A stretch of 64,000 bases of DNA from Desulfatibacillum alkenivorans DSM 16219. GTDB taxonomy: Bacteria > Desulfobacterota > Desulfobacteria > Desulfobacterales > Desulfatibacillaceae. The notes under the pieces are model-generated. The model saw only the letters and a program-made list of their open reading frames with translations, ran no database searches and was not told where the DNA came from. The stretch covers positions 92,225-156,224 of the forward strand of contig NZ_FQZU01000009.1 of NCBI RefSeq assembly GCF_900142135.1. Reading direction: 5' to 3'. This document shows positions 9,370 through 20,849 of the stretch, piece by piece; the first letter of the stretch is position 1; each line of letters starts with the position of its first letter. The translations under genes were made by a program, and so were the position numbers.

Positions 9370-10274
9370 ACCTTTTGTATGTCAGACTTGCCCAACAATC
9401 CGGCGGGCCGGAAAATCAGGATTAAAACCAGCAGGGTGAATGCAAAGACGTCTTCGTAATCCGAAGACACATAGCCAGTGCCGAAACTTTCCGTACACCC
9501 CAGAACCAGGCCTCCCAGCATGGCGCCGGGAATACTGCCGATGCCTCCCAGCACCGCTGCCGTGAAGGCCTTAAGCCCCACGATAAAACCGATGAAAAAA
9601 TTGATCTGCCCCATGTTGGAGGCGATGAGCACCGCGCCGACGGCCGCCAGGGAGGACCCTATGATAAAGGTGGCGGAAATCACCTTGTCCACGTTCACGC
9701 CCACCAGCATGGCCATGTTCCTGTCCTGGGCCGTGGCCCGCATGGCCTTGCCCGTGGTCGAGTACTTGATGAACAGGCTGAGCAAAATCATGACCACCGC
9801 ACTGGTAAAAATGATGATGACTTCCGTGGCGGAAAGCACCTCGGAGATGTTTTCCAAAAAACCTTCTTCGGGAAACAGGTTTTTAAAGGGCATGAAGTTG
9901 GAAGTCTGAGCCAGGAGAACGTAATTCTGCAGGAAAATGGACATGCCTAACGCGCTGATCAAAGGAGACAGGCGAGGCGCCCCCCGCAAAGGCCTGTACG
10001 CGATCTTTTCCACTGTGTAGCCGTAGGAGGCCGACCAGACCACGGCCGCCGCCGAGGCCAGAATCAAAATCGACCACGCTGGAAAACCCGCCACGGTTAA
10101 AACGCCCGCCGCAATTAACGCCGTAAACGCTCCTATCATATATATTTCACCATGGGCGAAATTGATGAGTTCAATAATGCCGTACACCATGGTGTATCCC
10201 AGGGCGATAAGAGCGTAAATGCTGCCCTTGACCACCCCTCCCATTAATAATTCTTTAAAATAACCCCAGTCCAT
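9366..10274 (-). CDS. livH: Branched-chain amino acid ABC transporter permease LivH
   Basis: 302 residues from the ATG at 10274 (MDWGYFKELLMGG). Upstream in-frame codons exist but encode non-membrane, family-atypical sequence. Typical LivH opening ...GSIYALIALGYTMVYGIIELINFAHGEIYMIGAF, about eight TM helices, and the EAA-type loop MRATAQDRNMAMLVGVNVDKVI. The Shine-Dalgarno is weak (GGCGGG). It stands 96 bp from livK behind a GC-rich stem-loop, which may lower its expression relative to the binding protein. Confidence 0.94.
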   Translation of the reverse strand: MDWGYFKELLMGGVVKGSIYALIALGYTMVYGIIELINFAHGEIYMIGAFTALIAAGVLTVAGFPAWSILILASAAAVVWSASYGYTVEKIAYRPLRGAPRLSPLISALGMSIFLQNYVLLAQTSNFMPFKNLFPEEGFLENISEVLSATEVIIIFTSAVVMILLSLFIKYSTTGKAMRATAQDRNMAMLVGVNVDKVISATFIIGSSLAAVGAVLIASNMGQINFFIGFIVGLKAFTAAVLGGIGSIPGAMLGGLVLGCTESFGTGYVSSDYEDVFAFTLLVLILIFRPAGLLGKSDIQKV

Positions 10275-10317
10275 ATCCCGCCTTTGGCCTCTTATTCGCC
10301 GGAAGCCCACAATATTC

Positions 10318-10347
10318 AGGGGCGGCCCGGAATCCGGACGCGCCCCC
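10318..10347 (-). promoter_or_regulatory. Intercistronic stem-loop between livK and livH
   Basis: Outer arms GGGGCG/CGCCCC enclose an inner CCGG-AAT-CCGG stem; no T-run follows. Similar intercistronic hairpins in solute-binding-protein operons raise the binding protein to permease ratio. Assigning that role here is inference. Confidence 0.35.
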
Positions 10348-10370
10348 CTAATTGTCACACTGCCTTTTTG

Positions 10371-11576
10371 TTAGCCTTCCAGTTCCACGTACTTGCCGTT
10401 TTGGACCTGGTATACGGAGAATCCAACGCCGATGGCGTCGCCCCTGTCGTCAAACTTGATGATTCCAAGAGGCGTGGCCACGTACTCGTTGCGCAGCGCG
10501 TTGGAAACGGCTTCATAGTCGGTGCTTCCGGATTTGTCCACAGCGTTGAACAGGGCCAGAACCGCTGAGTAGGCGTTCAGATAGAATGCGCCGTAATCTT
10601 CGCCGTATTTTTCCTTGTGCAGCTTATCGGCTTCAATGGCCAGAGGGTTTTTGCTGGTGTCTTTGGGACCGGTGGCGTAAACGCCTTCTGCATAATCGCC
10701 GGCCACCTTGATGAAGGTGTCGTCTTTCACGCCGTCATCCGAGATGAAGATGGTGTCCATGTCCTTTTTACGCATCTGCATGACGATCTTGGACGCTTCA
10801 GGATGGTAACCGCCGAAGATGACGGCCTGTGCGCCGGAGCGGTTGATCTTCTGCACCACGGCGGAGTAATCCATGCCGCCCGGGGTGATGCCTTCGTACA
10901 GAACCACTTCCGCCTTGCCGGATTCTTCCAGGAACTTCTTGGCGAATTCAGCCAAGCCCTTGCCGTAGTCGCCCTTGTCGTGCAGCACGGCGATTTTGGT
11001 CAGGCCCAAAGTATCCAGAGCGAAATCCACTTCCAAACGCGCCTGGGCGTCGTCGGAGGCGATGGTGCGGAAGAAGTTGGGATAGTCCCCGCTTTGGGTC
11101 AGGTCCGGGTTGGTGGCGGAGGGGGAAATGGCGATGATGCCGGAGTCTTTATAAATGCCGAGGGCGGCTTTGGTGGCGCCGGAGCAGATATGCCCCACAA
11201 CCAGGTCCACGTCCTCGCCCACCAGTTTGGTGGCGGCGTTGGTGGCCATTTCAGGCTTGCACGCGTCGTCTTCGGTGACCAGGATGACTTTGCGTCCGCC
11301 TACGCCCCCCTGGGTGGCGTTCACATGCTCAACCAGAATTTCGGCGGCCCGAACCGAGGGGATGCCGTAGGAAGCAAGATCGCCGGTGTGTGCGCCCGCC
11401 ACAGCCAGCTTAAGAGGCTCCAATGCCCTGGGCACTTCCTTGACGACTTCCTTGATAACTTCCTTTTCTACTACCTTTTCTTCTCCTTGGCCGCAGCCAA
11501 ACATCCCAAAGGCGGCAAGGCAGATGATTGCGATCAACGCAACGCCCTTGACCATTCTCCTCGATCCAGTTTTCAT
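10371..11576 (-). CDS. livK: Branched-chain amino acid ABC transporter, substrate-binding lipoprotein LivK
   Basis: 401 residues with a lipoprotein signal peptide (KTGSRRMVKGVALIAIICLAAFGMFGC, lipobox Cys28). After the Cys comes a Glu/Lys/Val-rich tether (EEKVVEKEVIKEVVKEV), probably a coiled stalk lifting the domain from the membrane. The rest is a periplasmic-binding fold type I domain (LKLAVAGAHTGDLASYG ... VGHICSGATKAALGIYKDSGIIAISPSATNPDL). It captures the amino acid and delivers it to LivHM. ATG at 11576 with AAAGGAGG upstream. First gene of the operon; its promoter must lie in 11577-11828, where I found no convincing -35/-10 pair. Confidence 0.94.
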   Translation of the reverse strand: MKTGSRRMVKGVALIAIICLAAFGMFGCGQGEEKVVEKEVIKEVVKEVPRALEPLKLAVAGAHTGDLASYGIPSVRAAEILVEHVNATQGGVGGRKVILVTEDDACKPEMATNAATKLVGEDVDLVVGHICSGATKAALGIYKDSGIIAISPSATNPDLTQSGDYPNFFRTIASDDAQARLEVDFALDTLGLTKIAVLHDKGDYGKGLAEFAKKFLEESGKAEVVLYEGITPGGMDYSAVVQKINRSGAQAVIFGGYHPEASKIVMQMRKKDMDTIFISDDGVKDDTFIKVAGDYAEGVYATGPKDTSKNPLAIEADKLHKEKYGEDYGAFYLNAYSAVLALFNAVDKSGSTDYEAVSNALRNEYVATPLGIIKFDDRGDAIGVGFSVYQVQNGKYVELEG

Positions 11577-11828
11577 TTCCGTTCCTCCTTTTTAGTGGTC
11601 CCAAATTAAAACAGTCGCAGATCCATATTGAAAACAGCGAACAATAAATTCTCCAAATCAAACCCTAATGATAGAGTCAAGGCAAAAAAGCCTTTGGGTT
11701 CGATTGTTTGCATCTATCCTGAGCCGGGGGATTATTAAAAAGCGCTTGCCCCTGGACGGTCTACAATAGTATATCTTCTACCAACAGGCTTTTTGTATCA
11801 AGAAATTTTTTAGGTTACCTTACTTTTT

Positions 11829-12683
11829 ATGAAAAAAATCGGAATATTTGCCAAAGTGCATGAAGAACCGCTTGAGATGGCGGACCAACTGCAGAAATGG
11901 CTGGTAAACCGCGATATTGAGGTTTTCAGGCGGGAAAGCTCCCCCCCTGTGCTGGATGTGACGCAAAGCAACCCCGGACACGCTCCCGCGGACTTGTCTT
12001 GCGTCATTGTGCTGGGCGGAGACGGCACCTTTCTGTCTGCGGCTCGGTGGATCGGAAATCAGGAAATTCCCATCCTGGGTGTAAAATTCGGCGCAGTGGG
12101 ATTCCTGTCCGAAACCAGGAAGCAGGACTTGTATCCGGTTCTGGAGTCCGTCCTGACAAAGGATTTCACCACCCAGACAAGAACTCGCCTGCTGGCGACC
12201 GTCCGGGAAGACGAAAAAATCATCACCACCCAGACCGTGCTCAATGACGTGGTTATCAACAACGGAACCCTGGCCAGGCTGGCCAACGTAAACACCTATG
12301 TGGATGAAGAGTATCTGACCACATTCCGGGCTGACGGGCTGATCGTGGCCACCCCCACCGGATCCACGGCCTACTCCCTGGCTGCGGGAGGGCCTATTCT
12401 GGAGCCCCAGGTGGCGGCTATCGTTCTCACGCCCATCTGCCCCTTTACCTTGACCAACCGGCCCCTGATCGTCACGGACACGTCCACCATTTGCATGACC
12501 CTGGACGCCACGGCCATGGACGTCACCCTGACCTTCGACGGCCAAGCGGGCTTGAAGCTCAACGAGCACCACACCATCACCATTCAAAAAGCCCCGGTCC
12601 CCACAATCATGATCAAGGTTCCTGGCCAGTCGTATTTTGACGTCTTGAAAACCAAACTGCGATGGAGCGGAGGAAAGGTATAG
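11829..12683 (+). CDS. nadK: NAD kinase
   Basis: ATP(polyphosphate)-dependent phosphorylation of NAD to NADP in the cytoplasm. The 284-residue chain carries the diagnostic GGDGT motif (VLGGDGTFLSAAR, about residue 60) and the second conserved block DGLIVATPTGSTAYSLAAGGP. Length is normal for bacterial NadK. No clear Shine-Dalgarno precedes the ATG at 11829, but no better in-frame start fits the N-terminal strand KKIGIFAK. Its stop codon touches the next gene's GTG, so nadK, the hydrolase and ispD look like one transcription unit. Confidence 0.95.
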   Translation: MKKIGIFAKVHEEPLEMADQLQKWLVNRDIEVFRRESSPPVLDVTQSNPGHAPADLSCVIVLGGDGTFLSAARWIGNQEIPILGVKFGAVGFLSETRKQDLYPVLESVLTKDFTTQTRTRLLATVREDEKIITTQTVLNDVVINNGTLARLANVNTYVDEEYLTTFRADGLIVATPTGSTAYSLAAGGPILEPQVAAIVLTPICPFTLTNRPLIVTDTSTICMTLDATAMDVTLTFDGQAGLKLNEHHTITIQKAPVPTIMIKVPGQSYFDVLKTKLRWSGGKV

Positions 12684-13303
12684 TGGCGCAAACTCAGTCC
12701 GTTAAATTCAAATGTTTTGACCTGGAACTGGAAGGCCTCCTGGACGAACAGGACGGCGAAAAAGCCGTGGTGGTCACCCATCCCCACCCCCTGTACGGCG
12801 GAGACATGCATAATATCGTGGTGGACTCCCTGGCCAGAGCCTACGTGCAGTCCGGCTACACCTGCCTGCGGTTTAACTTCCGCGGCGTGGGTAAAAGCAA
12901 AGGCCTGCACGACGACGGCAACGGAGAACGCGACGACATCCTGGCCGCCGTGGCCTATCTGATGGACCTGGGAAAAAAGGACATCCACCTGGCCGGCTAT
13001 TCCTTCGGCGCCTGGGTGGCGGCCCGGACCCAATGGAAGATTGAACCTCCGCCCCTGCTTATGGTGGCCCCGCCCGTGGACATGCTCAGCTTTGACGACG
13101 TGGAGTCGCTGCCCAGCCTGGAAATGGTGATCGTGGGAGAGCGGGACGAATTCGCTCCGCCCTATCTGATTCACGACAAGGTCCGGAAATGGAACCGCAG
13201 CGCCAAGATTATTGAAATCAAGGGCGAGGACCATTTTTTCTTTAACATGGCGCCGCAACTGGAATCCACGGTCATGCGCCATCTCCGGCAGCGCGAGTTA
13301 TGA
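12683..13303 (+). CDS. Alpha/beta hydrolase (serine hydrolase of the short dienelactone-hydrolase-like type)
   Basis: About 206 residues. Features: oxyanion region THPHPLYGGDMHN, nucleophile elbow GYSFGAW (Ser), acidic residue in VGERDEFAPP and terminal catalytic His in KGEDHFFF. The HPHPLYGG/NFRGVGKSKG pattern is typical of a widespread short proteobacterial hydrolase family of unknown substrate. I favour the GTG at 12683, overlapping the nadK stop by one base, because GGAGGAAAG sits about 9 nt upstream; the ATG at 12662 is the alternative. Overlaps ispD by 4 nt (ATGA). Confidence 0.82.
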   Translation: MAQTQSVKFKCFDLELEGLLDEQDGEKAVVVTHPHPLYGGDMHNIVVDSLARAYVQSGYTCLRFNFRGVGKSKGLHDDGNGERDDILAAVAYLMDLGKKDIHLAGYSFGAWVAARTQWKIEPPPLLMVAPPVDMLSFDDVESLPSLEMVIVGERDEFAPPYLIHDKVRKWNRSAKIIEIKGEDHFFFNMAPQLESTVMRHLRQREL

Positions 13304-13995
13304 TCTCCGCGGTCATTGTTGCAGGCGGAAGCGGACAGCGCATGGGCGCGTCCGTCCGCAAGCAATACCTCGAGGTTCTGGGCAGGCCCATCCTGGCCCG
13401 GACCATCGAGGTCTTTGACCAATGCCCGGAAGTGGACCGCATTATCCTGGTGGTCCCCCAAGACGATTACGCCCTGTGCCGGGAGCAAGTTCTCGCCCCC
13501 CTGACCCTTGCCACGCCCCTGGACCTGGCGCCCGGCGGCATTCGTCTTCGCCAGGAGTCCGTATACAACGGCCTTCGGGCCTGCGATCCCCAAACCGCCA
13601 TCGCGGCCATACACGACGGGGTCCGGCCCTTTGTCACAGCGGAAGCCGTCTCCCGATGCGTCCAAGGCGCGGAAAAAAACGGCGCCTGCATGCTGGGCGT
13701 TCCCGCTTTCGACACCCTCAAACTGACCGACAATGACGGCCGGATTATCAAGACTGTTGACCGCGCCAATATGTGGCTGGCCCAGACGCCCCAGGCCTTT
13801 TCCTATCCCTTAATAATGGAGGCTCACGAAAAAGCCCTGGCCGACGGTTTTGAAGGCACGGACGACGCCTCTTTGGTTGAGCGCCTGGGCATGGCGGTGC
13901 ACATCATCGAGGGCGGCCGGAACAATATAAAGATCACCACTCCCGAAGACCTGGCCCTGGCCCAAGCCCTGCTCAAAGCGGATTTGGACGCATAA
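13300..13995 (+). CDS. ispD: 2-C-methyl-D-erythritol 4-phosphate cytidylyltransferase
   Basis: Third step of the MEP isoprenoid pathway: MEP plus CTP gives CDP-ME and PPi. The CTP-binding N-terminal motif AGGSGQRMGASVRKQY and the conserved IHDGVRPF block are intact; 231 residues, normal length. Translation is coupled to the preceding hydrolase through an ATGA overlap. No ispF follows; an intergenic palindrome array starts right after the stop. Confidence 0.95.
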   Translation: MISAVIVAGGSGQRMGASVRKQYLEVLGRPILARTIEVFDQCPEVDRIILVVPQDDYALCREQVLAPLTLATPLDLAPGGIRLRQESVYNGLRACDPQTAIAAIHDGVRPFVTAEAVSRCVQGAEKNGACMLGVPAFDTLKLTDNDGRIIKTVDRANMWLAQTPQAFSYPLIMEAHEKALADGFEGTDDASLVERLGMAVHIIEGGRNNIKITTPEDLALAQALLKADLDA

Positions 13996-14003
13996 TAATC
14001 GCG

Positions 14004-14294
14004 CAGCAGCGAGGTCTCCCCGCCTGAAGCCGCGCGGTCTCCGCGCCCCCTAGTTGCGCGGCCTCCGCGCCCAAGGTATTCGCGAGATCTTCTCGCTGTA
14101 TCGCAGGGCTTGCCCTGCCCATTCTTAGGGTGGCCCAGGCAAGGCTTTTTTTGCCTGGGTTCGCAGAACACAAGGCGCGGCCGGGAAAGTGCGCTGGAAT
14201 TGGGTATGGCCGGCGGGTGAAATATCTTGCTTGAAACCGTTTTTTTTTGCAGTTGCGAGGTCTCCTCGCCTTAAGCCGCGCGGTCTCCGCGCAA
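14004..14294. repeat. Array of short intergenic palindromes (family copy 1)
   Basis: The gap between ispD and the GNAT gene (13996-14337) holds no gene. It carries at least seven short palindromes of the form GCG(A/C)GG-Y-Y-TCC-(T/G)CGC, each about 22-24 nt: five in tandem at 14007-14120 (one a CAGGGCTTGCCCTG variant) and two at 14250-14294. A longer perfect stem CCCAGGCAA/TTGCCTGGG sits at 14134-14159. The same units recur near 57.1 kb and 58.7 kb. Each unit folds into a small hairpin; role unknown (REP-like). Confidence 0.7.
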
Positions 14295-14337
14295 ACTGTT
14301 GTTCGTTTTTTGCACCACAATCAGGAGCCGATCCCCC

Positions 14338-14820
14338 ATGAAAATCCGCAAAGCCAACCAAAACGACGTCCAAGTCCTCGTTTCCCTAATCCGTGCTTCC
14401 TTCAAGACCGTGGCGGACAGGTTCAACCTGACCCTGGAAAACTGCCCCAGGCATCCCTCCAATTGCACCTGGGATTGGATAAAAACCGCCCTGGATCAAG
14501 GCGTCCATTACTTTATTTTGGAGATGGATGGAGACGCTGTGGGCTGCTTCGCCCTGGAGCAGGCCGGGCCGGAGGTCTGCTATCTGGAGCGTCTGGCTGT
14601 GCTTCCAGGACGCCGCAACCAGGGCCTGGGCCGGGCTTTGGCGGATTTCGCCCTGGAGCAGGCGAAATCGCAGGGCTGCAAGCGTGTGGAAGTCGGCATC
14701 ATAGCTGAGCAACTGGATTTAAGAGATTGGTACGCCAAAATCGGCTTTACGGAGAACGGCGAAAAAGAATTTCCGCACCTGCCCTTTCGGGCGGCGTTTA
14801 TGGTCTACGCTTTATCGTGA
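14338..14820 (+). CDS. GNAT family N-acetyltransferase
   Basis: 160-residue single-domain acetyltransferase. The acetyl-CoA pyrophosphate loop is seen as LAVLPGRRNQGLGRALADFAL (canonical Q/RxxGxG/A), followed by the helix/strand pair ending WYAKIGFTE. I chose the ATG at 14338 (MKIRKANQND, the usual GNAT opening), with AGGAG about 12 nt upstream. Substrate cannot be predicted. Monocistronic, framed by the palindrome array and a convergent gene 11 bp away. Confidence 0.85.
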   Translation: MKIRKANQNDVQVLVSLIRASFKTVADRFNLTLENCPRHPSNCTWDWIKTALDQGVHYFILEMDGDAVGCFALEQAGPEVCYLERLAVLPGRRNQGLGRALADFALEQAKSQGCKRVEVGIIAEQLDLRDWYAKIGFTENGEKEFPHLPFRAAFMVYALS

Positions 14821-14831
14821 GCAGGGGCGGG

Positions 14832-15272
14832 TCAGAATATTTTGGCGTAATAGGAAAAGGCCGAGACCTGCCGGCCCATGGTCCAGCCGGTGATGGGCGA
14901 GAACTTCATTTGGTAATAGCGGACGCCCTTACCGTCGGCGGGAGGTTTGCCGTCCACCAGGATTTCCACCCGGACGATGGGTTCTTGTTTGCCGCCTTTG
15001 GCTTTGATGGACGTGACGGCGACGTTCAGGCCGCTCAGTATTTCGTCCGCGCTTTGCTGAGCCAGATCCGGGTCTTTGGAATAATCCGTCCCTTCCCATT
15101 TGGCCAGGGCCTGGCGCGCATAATCCGAGGCGACCCACTTGCGGATGACTTCCTTACCTTGCGAATCCAAGGTTGTATTGCGCATGAACAGGCTGAAGAC
15201 AGCCAATACCGCAACCACAATAACGGCGGCCACGGCTTTCCAGCCTGTCAGGGTGAATTCCACTTGGCTCAT
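14832..15272 (-). CDS. Membrane-anchored protein of unknown function
   Basis: 146 residues. One N-terminal TM helix (AVAAVIVVAVLAVFSLFM, residues 14-31) is followed by a soluble domain that probably faces the periplasm. No catalytic motif or family was recognised. It overlaps the upstream 5-formyl-THF cyclo-ligase gene by 4 nt (ATGA), so co-translation is likely. Confidence 0.7.
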   Translation of the reverse strand: MSQVEFTLTGWKAVAAVIVVAVLAVFSLFMRNTTLDSQGKEVIRKWVASDYARQALAKWEGTDYSKDPDLAQQSADEILSGLNVAVTSIKAKGGKQEPIVRVEILVDGKPPADGKGVRYYQMKFSPITGWTMGRQVSAFSYYAKIF

Positions 15273-15856
15273 ATTTTATAGATGACCCGCTCTTCCGTGA
15301 TGATGATGTCAACGAATTTGTCGTGGGCTTCCATGGGCACCTGGCTGACCAGCTGATTTTCAAAGGCGATGGCCACCTTTCTGGTGGTGGCGGGCAGCAG
15401 GGGGATCAGCTTGTCGTAATAGCCTTCTCCGTAGCCGACGCGGCCGCCCCGTTCGTCAAATGCGACGCCTGGGATGATGGCCAGTTCGATAAAACGCAGA
15501 GGCACGGGCTTGCATATTTTGGGGTCCGGCTCTCTTTTTCCGCCGGAGCCGTCCCGCATATCGCCTTCCAGGTTGTCTATTTTGAAGGTAATGAATTCCT
15601 GGCGTTTGGGATGGACCACGGGAAGAAGGACCACCTTGCCCATGGAAAAACTTTCTTCGATCACGCCGGTGGAATCCGGTTCCTTGCGAAAAGGGCTGTA
15701 TAACAGGATTGTCTTGGATTCCTGGAAATTGGCGAAATCCAGAAGGCTTTCCTGGATAGCGGAGCTTTTTTTCTCGTATTCCACTGAATCCATACCCTCA
15801 CGGATATTCAGGATTTGGGTACGGACTTCACGTTTCTTGATCCTAACATCTTCCAT
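15269..15856 (-). CDS. 5-formyltetrahydrofolate cyclo-ligase
   Basis: Converts 5-formyl-THF to 5,10-methenyl-THF using ATP (folate salvage). 195 residues starting at the ATG at 15856, with GGAG upstream; longer in-frame extensions lack family similarity. Signature motifs: N-terminal IKKREVRTQ basic helix, LLYSPFRKEPDS, and the C-terminal ATP/Mg motif GVAFDERGGRVGYGEGYYDK. Divergent from serS, with a candidate sigma-70 promoter 44 bp upstream. I checked the upstream gap for 6S RNA because it adjoins this gene in other proteobacteria, but could not support one. Confidence 0.92.
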   Translation of the reverse strand: MEDVRIKKREVRTQILNIREGMDSVEYEKKSSAIQESLLDFANFQESKTILLYSPFRKEPDSTGVIEESFSMGKVVLLPVVHPKRQEFITFKIDNLEGDMRDGSGGKREPDPKICKPVPLRFIELAIIPGVAFDERGGRVGYGEGYYDKLIPLLPATTRKVAIAFENQLVSQVPMEAHDKFVDIIITEERVIYKI

Positions 15857-15899
15857 ATGGCTGTCTCCGTTGAGCCTTTTATGAAAATACAAGACTAGA

Positions 15900-15928
15900 T
15901 TGATAACATATGCGGTTAATAAAGTCAA
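15900..15928 (-). promoter_or_regulatory. Candidate sigma-70 promoter for the 5-FCL operon
   Basis: On the minus strand, -35 TTGACT (15928-15923) and -10 TATCAA (15905-15900) are separated by 17 bp. This predicts a start near 15893 and a leader of about 37 nt before the ATG at 15856. Confidence 0.45.
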
Positions 15929-16060
15929 CTTGCAATAATCATTGACTAAACTCAGATGCGCATGGTACTTCAAAATTATGGGAAACCCCGTGCGGGGTAA
16001 TGCAATCCGACCTATTACTATATGGGCTCGCCCCAAGGGGACGGCCGATACAACGCATAA

Positions 16061-18849
<2,789 letters not shown>

Positions 18850-18865
18850 AAATATTAACCGCTCC

Positions 18866-20833
18866 ATGGCCGGACGGGGCCGCGGCTTTTTGCTGCTGGC
18901 CCTGGCCCTGGCGGTTTTTGCGCTTTCCGGGGCGGGGCGGTCCGCAGTCCTGTATAAGGATTATGAAATCCACAAAGCTTTCGGCGAGGACATTTTGTGC
19001 GACGCCTACGTAGTGCAGAAAGGCGACCACATTATTGAGCTGCTTCGCCTGCGGGGCCAGATTTCAGCCGAAGACTTCCCCGAGTTTCTCAGCATATTCA
19101 AAGCCATTAATCCCCACATCACGGACGTCAACAGAATATTCCCCGGCCAGTTTCTTTTGATCCCCCTGAAAAAGCTGCCCCCCGGATCCCTGCCGGAACA
19201 GGATATGGGCTCCGTCACCCTGCCGCTGGTCACCTCCCAGGTTCCGGAAGACACGCCTGCGGTCAAGCCTGAAGATTTAATCGAGCATTACGAAAAATAC
19301 ACGGTCAAGCGGGGAGACACCTTGTCGGGCATCATGAGCCCCCGCTTCGGCGGCGTGGGCTCGCCCTCCTATCTGGCCGCCATCGAGCGGTTCAAGGAGC
19401 TCAACCCCAATATTGAAAACGTCAACCGCATATACGCCGGGCAGCGGATCACTCTGCCCAAGACCGTCCCCATGGCCGCGCCCAAACCCGGCGCCATGGC
19501 CGCAGCCAGGCCCAAAGCGGCAGCAGCGGCCAGGCCTGTTCCCAAGCCCGGAGCCGCCGCAGCGTCCAAGACGCCGGCCAAGCCTGAGGCTGCTCCGAAA
19601 AAGAAACCGCGAAGCACGCCCAAATTCGACCCCACGCCGCGCGTGGAGCCTTTGACCGGGGATGGATTTCAATCGCCCGTCGCATTGCAGGACGGCCGGG
19701 CTCTGGAAGAGGACTCTCTGGCGCCCACGCAGGCTCTTAAACCCGCGCCCCTTCCCGGGGACATGGCCCCTGCACCTGAAAAGGCGTCGCCGGAAGACGC
19801 CCTTGAGCCGCTGAAGGGCGCCATCAGCGCCTTGGGCGGCATGGTCATGGATCAAGGCTATTATTATTTTCCCCGCATGGGAAAAGAGGACCTGAAGCTG
19901 GACCTTGAAAAACACCCCGTCATCCGGCTGCCGGACGGACGCTTTATGATGCTGGGGGAGCAGACCAGTCTCACCAGGGAAGAGCAGAAGGCGGTGACCG
20001 ACATGTGGGGGCGCGTGGACGTCTTTGACCTTCCCCCCCAGGCCACGCCCGGCGGCATTTTGGGCGACGTCATGGCAAAGGCCGGCCTGAGCCCGGACAA
20101 GGTGGATTTGTCCTTTTTTGACGGCAACGTGGAAGTGACTGTGAACAGCCACCTGGTGCTGCCCGGACAGGGGCGGTATCAATATGTCGCCGTCACCTGG
20201 CTGGAGGACCCCAAGGAATTCTGCCACCCTGACATTGTCCGCTATTTCGCCGATAACGCGATCAAAATAGCCGACATCCTTCCCGAGGGCGCTCCACAAG
20301 TTGCCCAGGACGCCCCTAAAAACGAAAAGCACGCAGACACGGCCCTGCAGTTGCTTTTGGATCATCCCTCGCCCCGGATGACAATCGCCGCCTTGATGAA
20401 AGCTCTTGGCGCGGATTATAAGGAAAACTCGCCCTTTTCCTTTCCCTACGCCGGCTTTGAAGTGGAAACGGTCGTCAACCGGTTGAAAACCAAGGACGGC
20501 CGGGAGGTGCTTATTGATTTCGGAACCATGGGAGGCGAGGCCCACGACACCATCAGGAAGATGGGCTTTGAAGTCTACCGCATCACAAAGATGGACGATG
20601 CGCTTAACGGGTGCCGAAACATGGCCAGGGAGCTTCGCCTGGATTTTATGTGGGACCCGGAATACCTGGGCGCCAACCGTTCCAGGGACATCGCCCCCAT
20701 TCTCAAAGTGCCGGGCCTGCTGATCGTCGAAGGCCGGTACAGGCCCGTGCTCGTGACAGACGAGCCTTTGCATGATATGATCACGGCGTTTCTTGTGGAC
20801 AAGGGCGTGAGCGTAATCTTGGTTAAACAATAA
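18866..20833 (+). CDS. Exported protein with two LysM domains and a long uncharacterised C-terminal region
   Basis: 655 residues from the ATG at 18866 (MAGRGRGFLLLALALAVFALSG, a signal peptide or anchor). No good Shine-Dalgarno is visible, so the start is tentative. LysM 1 spans about 48-103 (YVVQKGDH...INPHITDVNRIFPGQFLLIPL); LysM 2 about 145-198 (YTVKRGDTLS...LNPNIENVNRIYAGQRITLP). LysM binds N-acetylglucosamine in peptidoglycan. A ~120-residue Ala/Pro/Lys linker follows, then ~330 residues of mixed alpha/beta sequence I cannot assign. It sits between thrC and a TPR lipoprotein upstream of the pilus operon, so a cell-wall anchoring role is plausible. Confidence 0.8.
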   Translation: MAGRGRGFLLLALALAVFALSGAGRSAVLYKDYEIHKAFGEDILCDAYVVQKGDHIIELLRLRGQISAEDFPEFLSIFKAINPHITDVNRIFPGQFLLIPLKKLPPGSLPEQDMGSVTLPLVTSQVPEDTPAVKPEDLIEHYEKYTVKRGDTLSGIMSPRFGGVGSPSYLAAIERFKELNPNIENVNRIYAGQRITLPKTVPMAAPKPGAMAAARPKAAAAARPVPKPGAAAASKTPAKPEAAPKKKPRSTPKFDPTPRVEPLTGDGFQSPVALQDGRALEEDSLAPTQALKPAPLPGDMAPAPEKASPEDALEPLKGAISALGGMVMDQGYYYFPRMGKEDLKLDLEKHPVIRLPDGRFMMLGEQTSLTREEQKAVTDMWGRVDVFDLPPQATPGGILGDVMAKAGLSPDKVDLSFFDGNVEVTVNSHLVLPGQGRYQYVAVTWLEDPKEFCHPDIVRYFADNAIKIADILPEGAPQVAQDAPKNEKHADTALQLLLDHPSPRMTIAALMKALGADYKENSPFSFPYAGFEVETVVNRLKTKDGREVLIDFGTMGGEAHDTIRKMGFEVYRITKMDDALNGCRNMARELRLDFMWDPEYLGANRSRDIAPILKVPGLLIVEGRYRPVLVTDEPLHDMITAFLVDKGVSVILVKQ

Positions 20834-20849
20834 TTCGGAGGAAGTATTT

